Assembly (NCBI RefSeq): GCF_007990265.1
Contig: NZ_BJWH01000018.1
Location: 29,840 to 93,839 of the forward strand
Reading direction: 5' to 3'
Source: Cellulomonas terrae
GTDB taxonomy: Bacteria > Actinomycetota > Actinomycetes > Actinomycetales > Cellulomonadaceae
DNA length: 64,000 nucleotides
Below, piece by piece: positions 46,712 through 56,748 of this stretch (the stretch's first letter is position 1; every line of letters starts with the position of its first letter). A program made the position numbers and the translations under genes. The notes below the pieces were generated by a model. The model made no database searches. It saw only the letters and a list, made by a program, of their open reading frames with translations, and was not told the origin of the DNA.

Positions 46712-47998
46712 ATGAGCCCGACGCCGCAGCGCCTGCAGATCACCGCGGCCTCGCCCGACCCCGCCCTGCTGGACCTGCCGTGGCACATCCCGCTGGAGGA
46801 GTGGCCGGCCGAGACGCTGGCTGCCCTGCCCCGCGGCATCTCGCGGCACATCGTGCGCTTCGCCAAGATGTCCGGCCGCGTCATCGCGGTCAAGGAGATC
46901 GGCGAGACCGTGGCGTACCGCGAGTACGAGCTGCTGCGCCAGCTCCGTCGCCTGGACGTCCCGAGCGTCGAGCCGGTCGGCGTCATCACCGGCCGCTCCG
47001 ACGCCGACGGTGAGCGGCTGGAGGCGGTGCTCATCACCAAGCACCTCTCGTTCTCGCTCCCCTACCGAGCGCTGTTCAGCCAGTCGCTGCGGCCGGACAC
47101 GGCCACGCGCCTCATCGACGCCCTCGCGGTGCTGATGGTCCGGCTGCACCTGGTCGGCTTCTACTGGGGTGACGTGTCCCTGTCGAACACGCTGTTCCGC
47201 CGCGACGCCGAGACGTTCGCCGCGTACCTGGTCGACGCCGAGACGGGCGACCTGCACGACCGGCTCTCCGACGGCCAGCGCAGCTACGACCTCGAGGTCG
47301 CGCGCGTCAACATCATCGGCGAGCTCATGGACCTGCAGGCCGGCGAGTTCCTCGAGGAGGACGTCGACGCGGTCGCGATCGGGGACGCCCTCGCCGAGAG
47401 GTACGGCGAGCTGTGGCGTGCGCTGACCGAGTCCGAGTCGTTCACGTTCGGGGACCGCTGGCGCGTGCAGGCCCGCATCGACCGCCTCAACGACCTCGGG
47501 TTCGACGTCGGCGAGCTCGACATCACCACCGACGTCGACGGCACGAGCGTGCGGATCCAGCCGAAGGTCGTCGACGCCGGGCACCACTCCCGCCGGCTCA
47601 TGCGCCTCACCGGGCTCGACGTGCAGGAGAACCAGGCCCGCCGCCTCCTCAACGACCTCGACGAGTACCGCGCCGCCACGGACCGGCAGCGCGAGGACGA
47701 GTCGTTCGTCGCGCACGACTGGCTGACCGACATCTTCGAGCCCGCGGTGCGCAGCGTCCCCCGGGACCTGCGCGGCAAGCTCGAGCCCGCGCAGATCTAC
47801 CACGAGCTGCTCGACCACCGCTGGTACCTGTCCGAGCAGCAGGGGCGCGACGTGCCCATGAACCAGGCGGCGAAGAGCTACGTGAAGAACATCCTGCCGA
47901 CGCGGCCCGACGAGCAGGCGATCCTCGGCGTGCAGGCGGGCGAGATCCCGGACACCGACATGATCCCGCAGGTCGACCCCGACCAGATCATCGGCTGA
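46712..47998 (+). CDS. DUF4032 protein (kinase-like N-terminal domain)
   Basis: A 428-residue cytoplasmic protein. The N-terminal part resembles lipopolysaccharide-kinase-type folds: IAVKEIGETVAYREYELL looks like the nucleotide-binding Lys and Glu, and FYWGDVSLSNTLF followed by YLVDAETGDL looks like the catalytic and metal-binding Asp residues. The C-terminal part carries DUF4032. Substrate unknown. GAGGAT lies 7 bases before the ATG. Confidence 0.87.
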   Translation: MSPTPQRLQITAASPDPALLDLPWHIPLEEWPAETLAALPRGISRHIVRFAKMSGRVIAVKEIGETVAYREYELLRQLRRLDVPSVEPVGVITGRSDADGERLEAVLITKHLSFSLPYRALFSQSLRPDTATRLIDALAVLMVRLHLVGFYWGDVSLSNTLFRRDAETFAAYLVDAETGDLHDRLSDGQRSYDLEVARVNIIGELMDLQAGEFLEEDVDAVAIGDALAERYGELWRALTESESFTFGDRWRVQARIDRLNDLGFDVGELDITTDVDGTSVRIQPKVVDAGHHSRRLMRLTGLDVQENQARRLLNDLDEYRAATDRQREDESFVAHDWLTDIFEPAVRSVPRDLRGKLEPAQIYHELLDHRWYLSEQQGRDVPMNQAAKSYVKNILPTRPDEQAILGVQAGEIPDTDMIPQVDPDQIIG

Positions 47999-48008
47999 GG
48001 CCCGGCAC

Positions 48009-49016
48009 TCAGACGGCGCGCTGGCGCGCCACCTCGAACAGGGCGATGCCCGCGGCGACGCCGGCGTTCAGCGACTCGACGGCGGACTGGATCGGGATCG
48101 ACGCGATCGCATCGCACTGCTCGCGGACGAGCCGCGACAGACCCTTGCCCTCCGAGCCGACGACGAGCACCAGCGGGTCCGTCGCGTACGGCAGGTCGGT
48201 GATCGACACGTCGCCGCCGCCATCGAGCCCCACGACGAACACCCCCGCCGACTTGAGCCCCTGCAACGTCCGCACCAGGTTGGTCACGCGGGCGACCGGG
48301 ACGCGCGCCGCGGCACCGGCGGACACCTTCCACGCCGACGCCGTCACGCCCGCCGCCCGGCGCTCCGGCACCAGCACCCCGTGCGCGCCGAACGCGCCGG
48401 CGGAGCGCAGGACGGCCCCGAGGTTGCGCGGATCGGTCACACCGTCGAGCGCGACGATGAGCGCCGGACGGTCTGACTCGGCGGCGGCGTCCAGCAGGTC
48501 GTCGTCGTCCGCGTACGCGTACGGCGGCACCTGGATGGCGACACCCTGGTGCACCGACCCGTCCGTGAGGCGGTCGAGCTCGGCGCGGCTGACCTCGAGC
48601 AGCGGGTAGTTCGAGTTCCCGGCGGCGCTGATGATCTCGCGGGTACGGTCGTCGCCCTCGAGCCGCGACGCGATGTAGACCGTCGACACGGGGATGCCTG
48701 CGCGAAGCGCCTCGACGACCGAGTTCCGGCCCGAGACGATCTCGTGCGTCGAGCTCTTGCGACCGCCCTTGGACCCGGCGGCGCTCCGGCTCGCACCGGC
48801 CGACTGGCGACCCGACGTGCCGCGCGTGCCGGCGACCGCCCGGCGCTCCGCGGCGAGCTTCGCCTTGTGCGCGGGGTGGTACTCGCGGTCCTCCGCCTTC
48901 GGCGTCGGCCCCCTGCCCTCGAGGGAACGGCGGTTCTTGCCGCCCGTCCCCGCGCTGGCGACCTTCTTCGAGCCGCCCTTGCGGACGGCTCCGCGACGCT
49001 CAGAGTTTCCGGCCAT
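48009..49016 (-). CDS. rlmB: 23S rRNA 2'-O-ribose methyltransferase, RlmB type
   Basis: A 335-residue SpoU-family enzyme, expected to methylate guanosine 2251 of 23S rRNA. A basic Ser/Gly/Lys-rich extension (1-85) typical of actinobacterial members precedes the substrate-binding domain ([12 protein letters not shown]) and the knotted SPOUT domain with [23 protein letters not shown] and [22 protein letters not shown]. Downstream of cysS in the same direction with a 155-base gap. Confidence 0.94.
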   Translation of the reverse strand: MAGNSERRGAVRKGGSKKVASAGTGGKNRRSLEGRGPTPKAEDREYHPAHKAKLAAERRAVAGTRGTSGRQSAGASRSAAGSKGGRKSSTHEIVSGRNSVVEALRAGIPVSTVYIASRLEGDDRTREIISAAGNSNYPLLEVSRAELDRLTDGSVHQGVAIQVPPYAYADDDDLLDAAAESDRPALIVALDGVTDPRNLGAVLRSAGAFGAHGVLVPERRAAGVTASAWKVSAGAAARVPVARVTNLVRTLQGLKSAGVFVVGLDGGGDVSITDLPYATDPLVLVVGSEGKGLSRLVREQCDAIASIPIQSAVESLNAGVAAGIALFEVARQRAV

Positions 49017-49171
49017 GGTCAGTTCTCCATTCGTGTGGAGCCGAGCCGCCCGCTCTCGCGGGGCTCAGCCCTCGTCTCGGTGGTCGAGGTGAGTCGTGTC
49101 GTGGGACCGCTCGTGCGCTCCGCTCCGGGCGGGTGCCGCTCCGCGTCCCCCACCATCCGCTGCACTCCGGA

Positions 49172-50605
49172 TCAGTCCTCCGAGCGCGCGGCGAGCGACC
49201 AGCGCGCGCCGGAGGACGAGTCCTCGACGACGATGCCGGCCGCGGCGAGGCGGTCCCGGATCGCGTCGGAGGTGGCGAAGTCGCGGGCAGCACGCGCCTG
49301 CGCGCGGGCCTCCAGCTCGGCGGCGACGACGGACTCCAGCGCCCGGGCGTACCGCGCGTCGCTGCCGTGGGCGCGCCACTGGCTGCCGCCCGGGTCGAGG
49401 CCCAGGACGTCGAGCATGGCCCGCAGCACCACCATCGCGGCCCGGGACCCCTCCAGGTCGCCGCGGGCCAGCGCGGAGTTGCCGGTGCGCAGGTGCTCGT
49501 GGACGACCGCGAGCGCGGCGGGCACGTTGAGGTCGTCGTCCATCGCGGCGACGAACTCGGCGGGCAGGTCGACACCGGCGATCTCGGCGTCGTCGGCCAC
49601 CCCGACCTTCTCGGCGGCCCGCTCGACGAAGCCCGCGAGCCGGTCCCACGTGGCCTCGGCCTCGCGCAGGGTGTCGTCGGTCCACTCGAGCATCGAGCTG
49701 TACTGCACCGCGGTCATCGCGTACCGCAGGACCGCCGCACGCTCCTTGGCCAGCACGACCGTGACGAGCAGCCCGTTGCCGAGCGACTTGCTCATCTTGG
49801 CGCCGCCCTGGGTCACCCAGCCGTTGTGCAGCCAGTACTGCGCGAACCCGTACCCGGCGGCCCGGGACTGCGCCTGCTCGTTCTCGTGGTGCGGGAACCG
49901 CAGGTCGAGACCGCCCCCGTGGATGTCGAAGGACTCCCCCAGGTACCGCTGCGCCATCGCGGAGCACTCGAGGTGCCAGCCCGGGCGGCCGCGGCCGAAC
50001 GGGGTGTCCCAGGAGGCGGTCTCCGGCTCGCCGGGCTTGGCGGCCTTCCAGAGCGCGAAGTCGCGGGGGTCGCGCTTGGCGTCGTCGTCGACGGTGCCGT
50101 CGGGCGCGGGGATCATGTCGTCGACCCGCTGGTTGGTCAGCGCTCCGTACTCGCCGTAGCTGCGGACGTCGAACCACACGTCGCCCGGGCCGGTCGTGTA
50201 GGCGTGACCCGTCTCGACCAGCCGGTCCATCAGCTCGATCATCGCGGGCACGTGACCCGTGGCCCGCGGCTCGTAGCTGGGCGGCAGCACGCCGAGGGCG
50301 TCGTAGGCGGCGGTGAACGCCCGCTCGTTCGTGGCCGCCCACGCCCACCACGGCTCACCGGCGTCGGCGGCCTTGGCCAGGATCTTGTCGTCGATGTCGG
50401 TGACGTTGCGCACCAGCGTCACGCGGTGCCCCGTGCGACGCAGCCAGCGCACCAGCACGTCGAACGCGATGCCCGACCGGAGGTGACCGATGTGCGGTGG
50501 CGACTGCACCGTTGCCCCGCACAGGTAGATGCCCACCTCGTTCGGCACGAGTGGGACGAAGTCACGCACCGTCCGGGTCGCGGTGTCGAAGAGGCGCAGG
50601 GTCAC
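49172..50605 (-). CDS. cysS: cysteinyl-tRNA synthetase
   Basis: A 477-residue class-I synthetase. HIGH motif in [10 protein letters not shown], zinc ligands Cys28 (YLCGATV) and the later Cys/His ([15 protein letters not shown]), and KMSKS in [13 protein letters not shown] start set by a -10 box 6 bases upstream. The similar ligase MshC of mycothiol synthesis is shorter and differs around the start; length and context favour CysS. Confidence 0.95.
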   Translation of the reverse strand: MTLRLFDTATRTVRDFVPLVPNEVGIYLCGATVQSPPHIGHLRSGIAFDVLVRWLRRTGHRVTLVRNVTDIDDKILAKAADAGEPWWAWAATNERAFTAAYDALGVLPPSYEPRATGHVPAMIELMDRLVETGHAYTTGPGDVWFDVRSYGEYGALTNQRVDDMIPAPDGTVDDDAKRDPRDFALWKAAKPGEPETASWDTPFGRGRPGWHLECSAMAQRYLGESFDIHGGGLDLRFPHHENEQAQSRAAGYGFAQYWLHNGWVTQGGAKMSKSLGNGLLVTVVLAKERAAVLRYAMTAVQYSSMLEWTDDTLREAEATWDRLAGFVERAAEKVGVADDAEIAGVDLPAEFVAAMDDDLNVPAALAVVHEHLRTGNSALARGDLEGSRAAMVVLRAMLDVLGLDPGGSQWRAHGSDARYARALESVVAAELEARAQARAARDFATSDAIRDRLAAAGIVVEDSSSGARWSLAARSED

Positions 50606-50611
50606 CGGTCA

Positions 50612-50617
50612 AGGCTA
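50612..50617 (-). promoter_or_regulatory. leaderless -10 box (cysS)
   Basis: TAGCCT on the minus strand, 6 bases before the GTG at 50605. Confidence 0.6.
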
Positions 50618-50658
50618 CCGGGGCGCAACCCCCTCGCCTCCCGCACCCCACCACCCAC

Positions 50659-50772
50659 GACGTCCGCACAAGAGAGCGCTGTGGCAACCGAATCCTCGGA
50701 CGTCCCACCTGGGGGGTTGGGACGTCCGCACGACCGAGCGTCATGGCGACCGGATGCTCGGACGTTGCGCCT
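50659..50772. repeat. two imperfect 52-base direct repeats with dyad structure
   Basis: Units at 50659-50710 and 50721-50772 (period 62) match at about 40 of 52 bases. Both begin GACGTCCGCAC and contain CTCGGACGT near the end, so the ends form an ACGTCC/GGACGT inverted pair; the second unit also has an inner CCGAGC/GCTCGG pair. They fill the cysS / PLP-enzyme gap and look like REP-type intergenic repeats. Confidence 0.7.
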
Positions 50773-50789
50773 GTGCGGTGCGGGGCGGG

Positions 50790-51974
50790 TCAGCCGAAGG
50801 TGTGGTGCTCGCCGCGGTACGTCGGGACCGTGGACTCGATCGTGGTGCCGCGGACCAGGTGGACCTGGTCGAAGCGCTCCATGACCTCGCCGGACTTGGC
50901 GTGCCGGAACCAGACGCGGTCCCCGACGCGCAGGTCCGCGCCGCTCGACAGCCGCAGGGGCGTCTGCACCTCGCCGGCGCCCTCGCGGCTGGTCAATGCC
51001 AGCCCGGCGGGCCAGACGGGCCGCGGCTGGCGGGACCTCGTGGCGGGTCCGGAGGCGATGTACCCGCCGCCGAACGCGGTCGCGTAGCCGGGGCCGGGGA
51101 CGCGCACGACGTCGAGCCCGAAGAACGCCGCCGGTCGGGGGACGAACGAGCGGTAGGCGTCGAAGAGGGTCGGCACGAACAGGCCGGAGCCGGCGGTGAC
51201 CTCGGTGACGACGGGGTCGGCGGCGCTGGACGCCACCGAGCCGGAGCCCCCGGAGTTGACCAGGGACAGCTCGTGGCCGACGGCGCTCTGCACGGCGTCG
51301 ACGACGGCGGCGCGACGGACGGCGAGGTCCCGGATGGAGAGGCGCTTGACCGCGCGGACGGCGGGCGAGGTGTCGGGCAGGCCGGCGACCTGGGCCTCGT
51401 AGAACATGACGCCGACGACGTCGACGCCGGGCCGGCGGGCGATGACGGCGGCGAGCGCACCGGCGTCGGCGGCGGAGTGCACGGGCGAGCGCCGGACGCC
51501 GAGGTGCGCGGCCAGGGGGCCGAGCCGCAGCTTGAGCGACGCGTCGACGTCGAGGCAGAGGCGCAGCGTGGTGCCGTGCGCGTCCGCGGCGCGGGCGGCC
51601 AGCTCGACCTGGGCGGGGTCGTCGACCATGAGCGTGACGGCGCGGGCGGCGACGGGGTCGGCGGCGAGGGCGTCGAGCGCACCGGTGTCGACGCTCGGGT
51701 ACCCCACCAGGACGTCGTCGACCCCCTGCGCGACGAGCCAGAGCGCCTCGCGCACGGAGTAGCCCATGACACCGGCGAACCCGGGCAGCGCCAGGACCCG
51801 GTCGAGGACGTGCCGGACCCGGACGGACTTGCTGGCGACGCGGACCGGCGTCCCACCGGCCCGGTCGACGAGGTCGGCCGCGTTGGCGTCGAGGGCGTCG
51901 AGGTCCACGACCGCGAGGGGCGCGGCCAGGCCCCGCGTCGCCTCGTCGAGACGCTCGCCGAGGGTGCGGGTCAT
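50790..51974 (-). CDS. PLP-dependent amino acid deaminase/aldolase (alanine-racemase fold)
   Basis: A 394-residue protein of the DSD1/D-threonine-aldolase type. The PLP Lys lies in RVASKSVRVRHVL near residue 49, in an alanine racemase N-terminal barrel, followed by a C-terminal beta domain. It probably acts on a beta-hydroxy D-amino acid such as D-threonine or D-serine; the substrate cannot be fixed from sequence. ATG overlaps the stop of the MFS gene (ATGA), so the enzyme and transporter are coupled. Confidence 0.87.
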   Translation of the reverse strand: MTRTLGERLDEATRGLAAPLAVVDLDALDANAADLVDRAGGTPVRVASKSVRVRHVLDRVLALPGFAGVMGYSVREALWLVAQGVDDVLVGYPSVDTGALDALAADPVAARAVTLMVDDPAQVELAARAADAHGTTLRLCLDVDASLKLRLGPLAAHLGVRRSPVHSAADAGALAAVIARRPGVDVVGVMFYEAQVAGLPDTSPAVRAVKRLSIRDLAVRRAAVVDAVQSAVGHELSLVNSGGSGSVASSAADPVVTEVTAGSGLFVPTLFDAYRSFVPRPAAFFGLDVVRVPGPGYATAFGGGYIASGPATRSRQPRPVWPAGLALTSREGAGEVQTPLRLSSGADLRVGDRVWFRHAKSGEVMERFDQVHLVRGTTIESTVPTYRGEHHTFG

Positions 51975-53212
51975 GCACCTGCTCCTGCGGCGACGGGCGC
52001 GTCCGCGTGCCGGGTGACGCCGAAGCGGCCGGCGAGGATCGCGACGACGACCACGAGGACGATCGGGACGACGAACCCGTACTGCAGGGACGACGTGCTG
52101 CCGATGGCTCCGACGAGCACGCCACCGAGCACCGCTCCGACGTAGTTGAAGACGTTGAGCCGCGCCACGACCGCGTCCGCGTGCCCGGGCGCGAGGTCGC
52201 CCGCCGCCGAGAAGCACAGGGGGGCGATCACGCCGAGGCCGGCACCGGCGACTGCGAACCCGGCCAGACCTGCCCACGGTCCGGGTGCCAGGACGACGAG
52301 CACGAGCCCCGCCGCACCGACGATCGCGGCGGCACGCAGCACGGTCACGCGACCCCAGCGCCGCACGAGCGGGTCACCCGCCAGCCGCGACGCGAGCGTC
52401 GTCGTGAGGTACGCGGCATAGCCCAGGGGCGCGAAGGACGCGGCCGCGAGGAGGACGTCGCCGAGGTAGATGGTGCTCCAGGTGGAGATGGCGGTGTCGG
52501 CGATGTAGAACGCGACGACGCCGAGCCCGAGCAGGAGGACGCCACCCCACGGGACGACGGCCCTGCCGCGGCCCGTGACCGGCAGCGCCAGGGACTCGTC
52601 GGGCGTCGCGACGCCGTCCGCGTGCACCGGGACGGTCACCCGCCACCCGGCGCGCAGCACCCCGACGGCCGCCAGGACGGCGACGAGCGTGCCGGCCAGC
52701 AGGGCCACGGCGACCGGGTCTGTCGGCGTGCGTCCGACGGTCGCGGCGACGAACACGGCGCCGGCGATCCCGCCGACGGACCAGGACGCGTAGAACCCGG
52801 TGAGCAGCGACCGGCCGTACTCGCGCTGGATGGCCACGGCCTGCATGTTGGTGCCCGCGTCGACCATGCCGAGCCCGACGCCGTACACCGCGAACCCGAG
52901 GGCCAGCACGGCGAACACGGGGGCGACCGCCGCGACGACGACCGCGGCGGCGACGATCAGGAGGCCGGCGCCGAGCACGACGCGGCTGCCGCCGGCCGTG
53001 CGGGCGACCCGGTCGGCGACGACGGTGCCGAGCGCGGCCATGAGGCAGACGCCGAGCACGACGAGGGTGACCTGCCCGTCGTCGATGCCGTACCGGTCCT
53101 TGAACCCGTCGAGGCTGGTCAGGACCGTGGCGTAGGCGAACCCCTGGCCGGCGAAGCCGGCGGAGACCGCGATGCGCGCGCGACGGGCCGGCTCGGCCGC
53201 CGGGGCGCTCAC
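51971..53212 (-). CDS. MFS transporter
   Basis: A 413-residue major-facilitator protein with about twelve hydrophobic helices and a central cytoplasmic loop near residues 190-225. The pattern resembles small-molecule efflux or sugar-type MFS proteins; substrate unknown. GTG start overlaps the tetR stop and its own stop overlaps the PLP-enzyme start, giving a tightly packed tetR-mfs-enzyme operon. Confidence 0.88.
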   Translation of the reverse strand: MSAPAAEPARRARIAVSAGFAGQGFAYATVLTSLDGFKDRYGIDDGQVTLVVLGVCLMAALGTVVADRVARTAGGSRVVLGAGLLIVAAAVVVAAVAPVFAVLALGFAVYGVGLGMVDAGTNMQAVAIQREYGRSLLTGFYASWSVGGIAGAVFVAATVGRTPTDPVAVALLAGTLVAVLAAVGVLRAGWRVTVPVHADGVATPDESLALPVTGRGRAVVPWGGVLLLGLGVVAFYIADTAISTWSTIYLGDVLLAAASFAPLGYAAYLTTTLASRLAGDPLVRRWGRVTVLRAAAIVGAAGLVLVVLAPGPWAGLAGFAVAGAGLGVIAPLCFSAAGDLAPGHADAVVARLNVFNYVGAVLGGVLVGAIGSTSSLQYGFVVPIVLVVVVAILAGRFGVTRHADAPVAAGAGA

Positions 53213-53841
53213 GCGATCGACGCGGTGGCGTCAGCCTCGACCGAGGCGGGCACGGCGATCGTGGCGAGGTACCGGCCGAAGCCCTGCAGCCCGTTGCGGG
53301 CCGCCTCGCTGTCGCCGTCCACGAGCCACGCCAACGAGAACCCGTCGACCACGGCGACGATCGAGCGTGCGATCACCCCGCGCGGGACCGACCAGCTGAC
53401 GTGCGCGGACCGCTCCACGAGGTCCAGGACCTGCTCGGCCGCCGCCCACTGACCGCGGTACTGCTCGATGGCGACCTGGTTCAGCTCGGTGTGCCGCAAC
53501 GACGACGTGGTCAGCTCGTAGCTCAGCAGCTGGGGGCCACGGGAATCGCGGATGCCCGCCCAGAGCGCTTCGATGACACCCTCGATGACGGACTCGACGT
53601 CCTCCGCCTCGGCGGGCAGCTCGCCCAGGCTGCGTTCGAGGTTGGCCGACGTGATGGCGTGGGCCATCGCGCGCAGGAGCTCGTCCTTGTCCTGGAAGCA
53701 GTAGTGCACGACGCCCAAGGAGACTCCGGCCTCTGCGGCGACGGCGCGCACGGTGGCGGCGTCGATGCCGTCCCGGCTCGCGACGGCGAGCGCAGCCTCG
53801 ATGAGCTGCTCGCGCCTCTCAGCCACGGGCAAGCGGTTCAT
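53209..53841 (-). CDS. TetR-family transcriptional regulator
   Basis: A 210-residue regulator: HTH at about 12-55 with VRAVAAEAGVSLGVVHYCF, then a C-terminal domain like that of BetI-type regulators. First gene of the operon with the MFS transporter and PLP enzyme, and divergent from the sugar-lactone oxidase. The 160-base divergent gap has repeated GCACTTG and CAAG/CTTG elements (about 53930-53970) that may be its binding site. Confidence 0.88.
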   Translation of the reverse strand: MNRLPVAERREQLIEAALAVASRDGIDAATVRAVAAEAGVSLGVVHYCFQDKDELLRAMAHAITSANLERSLGELPAEAEDVESVIEGVIEALWAGIRDSRGPQLLSYELTTSSLRHTELNQVAIEQYRGQWAAAEQVLDLVERSAHVSWSVPRGVIARSIVAVVDGFSLAWLVDGDSEAARNGLQGFGRYLATIAVPASVEADATASIA

Positions 53842-53963
53842 GACAGGGTTCCCCTCCCTCGAGCGACGGCCCCACCGGCCTGCACCGCCCGGTGGGCGAG
53901 GCCGACGCCTCCCCAGTGCACAGTTCAATAGCACTTGTCACGATAGTCAAGGACTTGGCGCAC

Positions 53964-53992
53964 TTGACTTGGACAACCGACCAGGACAACCT
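53964..53992 (+). promoter_or_regulatory. promoter of the sugar-lactone oxidase gene
   Basis: TTGACT, 17 bases, CAACCT. The transcript would start within a few bases of the ATG at 54002. The -35 overlaps one of the GCACTTG repeats. Confidence 0.45.
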
Positions 53993-54001
53993 GTGCTCAT
54001 T

Positions 54002-55360
54002 ATGGGACGACTGCCGGCATCCGGCGACTGGCAGAACTGGGCTCGCACCGCGCGTGCGACTCCCAGCCGCGTGCTGCACCCCCGTGACCTGCAGGAACTC
54101 TCCTCCGCGGTGCGCGACGGCGCGTCCGAGGGGCTCCGCGTCCGGGCTGTCGGCGGGGGGCACTCGTTCACCCCCGTCGCCGTCACGGATGGCGTCCACA
54201 TTCGTCTCGACTCGGTGGACGCACTCGAGCGTGTCGCTCCGCAGGACGACGGCACGACGCACGTCACCGTGGGCGCCGGCATCCGCCTGGGCGCCCTGAA
54301 CACCCTGCTCGCGGACCGCGGGCTGGCCATGCGCAACCTCGGGGACATCGACAAGCAGTCGATCGCGGGCGCGATCTCGACCGGCACGCACGGCACCGGC
54401 GCGACGCTGGGCGGGCTGGCCACGCAGGTCGTCGGCGCGCGGCTGGTCACGGCGACGGGCGCGGTGGTCGAGACCTCCCCCACGCAGCAGCCGGAGCTGT
54501 TCGAGCTGGCCCGGCTCGGCCTGGGCAGCGTCGGCGTGCTCGCCGCCGTCACCCTCGAGGTCGTCCCGGCGTACCGCCTGGAGGCCCGCGAGGAGCCGTG
54601 GCCGCTGGAGCAGGTCATCGAGCAGCTGGACGGCCCGGACGGCCTGGTCGAGGGCAACGACCACTTCGAGTTCTACTGGTTCCCGCACACCCGCCGGGCG
54701 CTGACCAAGCGCAACAACCGCGTGCCCGACGACGTGGTGGTCCCGCTGCCGCGGCTGCGGGGGTGGGTGGACGACGAGCTCCTGTCGAACGCGGTGTTCT
54801 CGCTGGCCAACGGCGTCGCGACGCTCGCACCGTCGACCACGGCGTCGATCAACGAGCTCGCCGCGCGGGCGCTGTCGTCGCGCCGCTACACGGCTCCGTC
54901 GGCGGAGGTCTTCGTCTCGCCGCGCCGCGTGCGGTTCCGGGAGATGGAGTACGCGGTCCCGCGCGAGGACCTGGTCCACGTGCTCGCGGAGATCGACGCC
55001 TGGATCGAGTCGAGCGGCGAGCGCGTGCCGTTCCCCGTCGAGGTGCGGTTCGCCGCGGCGGACGACCTGTGGCTCTCGACGGCGCACGGCCGCGAGACGG
55101 CGTACGTCGCGGTGCACCAGTACCTGCGGCTGCCGTACGCGCGGTACTTCGCCGCCGTCGAGCGGATCGTCGCGCAGGTGGGCGGTCGGCCGCACTGGGG
55201 CAAGATGCACTGGCTCGAGGCCGAGCAGCTGGGCGCGCTGTACCCCCGCTTCGCCGACGCCCAGCGCGTCCGCGCCGAGGCCGACCCGGACGGCGTCTTC
55301 AGCAACCCCTACCTGGACCGGCTGCTGGGGTCCGGACCCCGGTCGCGGGCGGCGGCCTAG
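54002..55360 (+). CDS. FAD-dependent sugar-1,4-lactone oxidase
   Basis: A 452-residue oxidase of the D-arabinono/L-gulono-1,4-lactone oxidase family. N-terminal FAD domain: VRAVGGGHSFTPVA, where the His may carry covalent FAD, and GAISTGTHGTG. C-terminal ALO domain ends with the HWGKMHWL motif (variant of H-W-x-K). It uses oxygen or another acceptor to oxidise an aldonolactone or alditol. The ATG at 54002 is the first start after the promoter; the open frame extends upstream through the regulatory region. Confidence 0.9.
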   Translation: MGRLPASGDWQNWARTARATPSRVLHPRDLQELSSAVRDGASEGLRVRAVGGGHSFTPVAVTDGVHIRLDSVDALERVAPQDDGTTHVTVGAGIRLGALNTLLADRGLAMRNLGDIDKQSIAGAISTGTHGTGATLGGLATQVVGARLVTATGAVVETSPTQQPELFELARLGLGSVGVLAAVTLEVVPAYRLEAREEPWPLEQVIEQLDGPDGLVEGNDHFEFYWFPHTRRALTKRNNRVPDDVVVPLPRLRGWVDDELLSNAVFSLANGVATLAPSTTASINELAARALSSRRYTAPSAEVFVSPRRVRFREMEYAVPREDLVHVLAEIDAWIESSGERVPFPVEVRFAAADDLWLSTAHGRETAYVAVHQYLRLPYARYFAAVERIVAQVGGRPHWGKMHWLEAEQLGALYPRFADAQRVRAEADPDGVFSNPYLDRLLGSGPRSRAAA

Positions 55361-55486
55361 GCACGCTCGCCGGTGAGGTGCGCGACGCGCGTGCGCCTGC
55401 CGGTCGGTGGGGGATCACCCGACGGAGTGATCGCCGCTCCTGCCCCCGCCCGGCTCTGGCCCTGGGATGCCGGTCAGGTGCAGAGT

Positions 55487-56443
55487 GTGCCGGTGGCCCT
55501 CACCAGCAGGGCCGTCGTCGCGAGCGCGTACGGCGGTCCCGAAGTCCTTCGCCTCGTCGACGTCGACCCCGGCGACCCCGGTCCCGGCAACGTCCTCGTC
55601 GAGGTCCGCGCCGCAGGGATCAACCCGACGGACTGGAAGGGCTACGCCGGCCTGTACGGCACGAACCCCGCGAACCTGCCCATGCGGCTCGGGTACGAGG
55701 TGTCCGGCGTCGTGAGCGCGGTGGGCCCGTCGGTGCGCTGGCTCAGCCCCGGCGACGAGATCATCGCGTGGCGTGTGTCCGGCGGCTACGCGGACCGCCT
55801 CGTCGTCTCCGAGCAGGTCACCGTGCGCCGCCCGGCGAACCTCGACTGGCCCGCCGCCGCCGGGCTGCTGCTGGCCGGCGCCACGGCGGTCCACACGCTC
55901 AGCGCGACCGGCACGCGCGACGGCGACGTCGTGCTCGTGCACGGCGGCTCGGGCGGGGTCGGCCGGATGGTCGTGCAGCTGGCGGTCCTGCGCGGCGCCC
56001 AGGTGATCGCGACGGCCTCCCCGCAGCACCACGACGACCTGCGCGACCTGGGCGCCACCCCCGTGGCGTACGGCGACGGCCTGCTCGACCGCGTGCACGA
56101 GGCCGCCCGCCACACGGGTGCCGTCACGGTCGCCATCGACGCCGTGGGCACCGACGAGGCCCTCGACACGTCCGTCGCGGTGGTGTCCGACCGCAACCGC
56201 ATCGCGACGATCGCGGGCTTCGCCCGTGCCGGTGAGCTGGGCATCAAGGCCCTGGGCGGCGGGCCCGGTGCGGACCCGGGGACCGCGGTGCGCGAGGCGG
56301 CACGCGCGCAGCTCGCGGAGCTGGCCTCCGACGGCACCCTGGACGTCCGGGTCGCGCGGACCTATCCCCTCGCGGACGTCGCCGAGGCCCACCGCGACGG
56401 CATCGCGGGACGGTCGGCGGGCAAGCTCGTCCTGGTGCCCTGA
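55487..56443 (+). CDS. NADP-dependent quinone-oxidoreductase-like MDR protein
   Basis: A 318-residue medium-chain reductase without zinc ligands. GroES-like N-terminal domain with GYEVSGVVSAVG, then the nucleotide-binding loop HGGSGGVGRMVVQLA. Reduces a quinone or enone; substrate unknown. The start is uncertain: in-frame GTG codons lie at 55478, 55487 and 55493, and a longer frame starts at 55373. AGGTG lies 6 bases before 55487. Confidence 0.85.
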   Translation: MPVALTSRAVVASAYGGPEVLRLVDVDPGDPGPGNVLVEVRAAGINPTDWKGYAGLYGTNPANLPMRLGYEVSGVVSAVGPSVRWLSPGDEIIAWRVSGGYADRLVVSEQVTVRRPANLDWPAAAGLLLAGATAVHTLSATGTRDGDVVLVHGGSGGVGRMVVQLAVLRGAQVIATASPQHHDDLRDLGATPVAYGDGLLDRVHEAARHTGAVTVAIDAVGTDEALDTSVAVVSDRNRIATIAGFARAGELGIKALGGGPGADPGTAVREAARAQLAELASDGTLDVRVARTYPLADVAEAHRDGIAGRSAGKLVLVP

Positions 56444-56449
56444 GTCCGC

Positions 56450-56665
56450 TCAGAAGGGCAGCGGGGGCGGTGTCTCGCTGATCTCGCGGCGGTGCTGCTC
56501 GTCGAGCTGCCGCAGTCCGGCGCTGGTCGCCTCGAGCACGTCGAGCGGGACGCGGACCCGGATCCGGACCGCCTGGACCCCGGTGTCGCGGACGGGCAGG
56601 AGGGGGCGTGCGAGCGCTCCCACGACGGGGAGCCTCTCGGTCTTTGCGTCCGACGACTGTGTCAC
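56450..56665 (-). CDS. 71-residue hypothetical protein
   Basis: A small polar protein with the stretch RIRVRVPLDVLEATSAGLRQLDEQH and a proline-rich end (TPPPLPF). No family recognised. A TACCGT -10 box 7 bases before its GTG supports it as a real leaderless gene. Convergent with the oxidoreductase gene. Confidence 0.6.
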   Translation of the reverse strand: MTQSSDAKTERLPVVGALARPLLPVRDTGVQAVRIRVRVPLDVLEATSAGLRQLDEQHRREISETPPPLPF

Positions 56666-56672
56666 GCCGGGG

Positions 56673-56678
56673 ACGGTA
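56673..56678 (-). promoter_or_regulatory. leaderless -10 box (71-residue protein)
   Basis: TACCGT on the minus strand, 7 bases before the GTG at 56665. Confidence 0.55.
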
Positions 56679-56748
56679 CTGGACTCCAGGACCGGACGCT
56701 ACCCCTGATTTCGGACACGCCGACGACCGGCGGGCACGCGCCGGAGCG

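Noticed and set aside
49172..50605. Mycothiol ligase MshC instead of CysS
   Set aside because: The 477-residue length and full C-terminal helical region fit cysteinyl-tRNA synthetase, and it lies next to rlmB as in many genomes.
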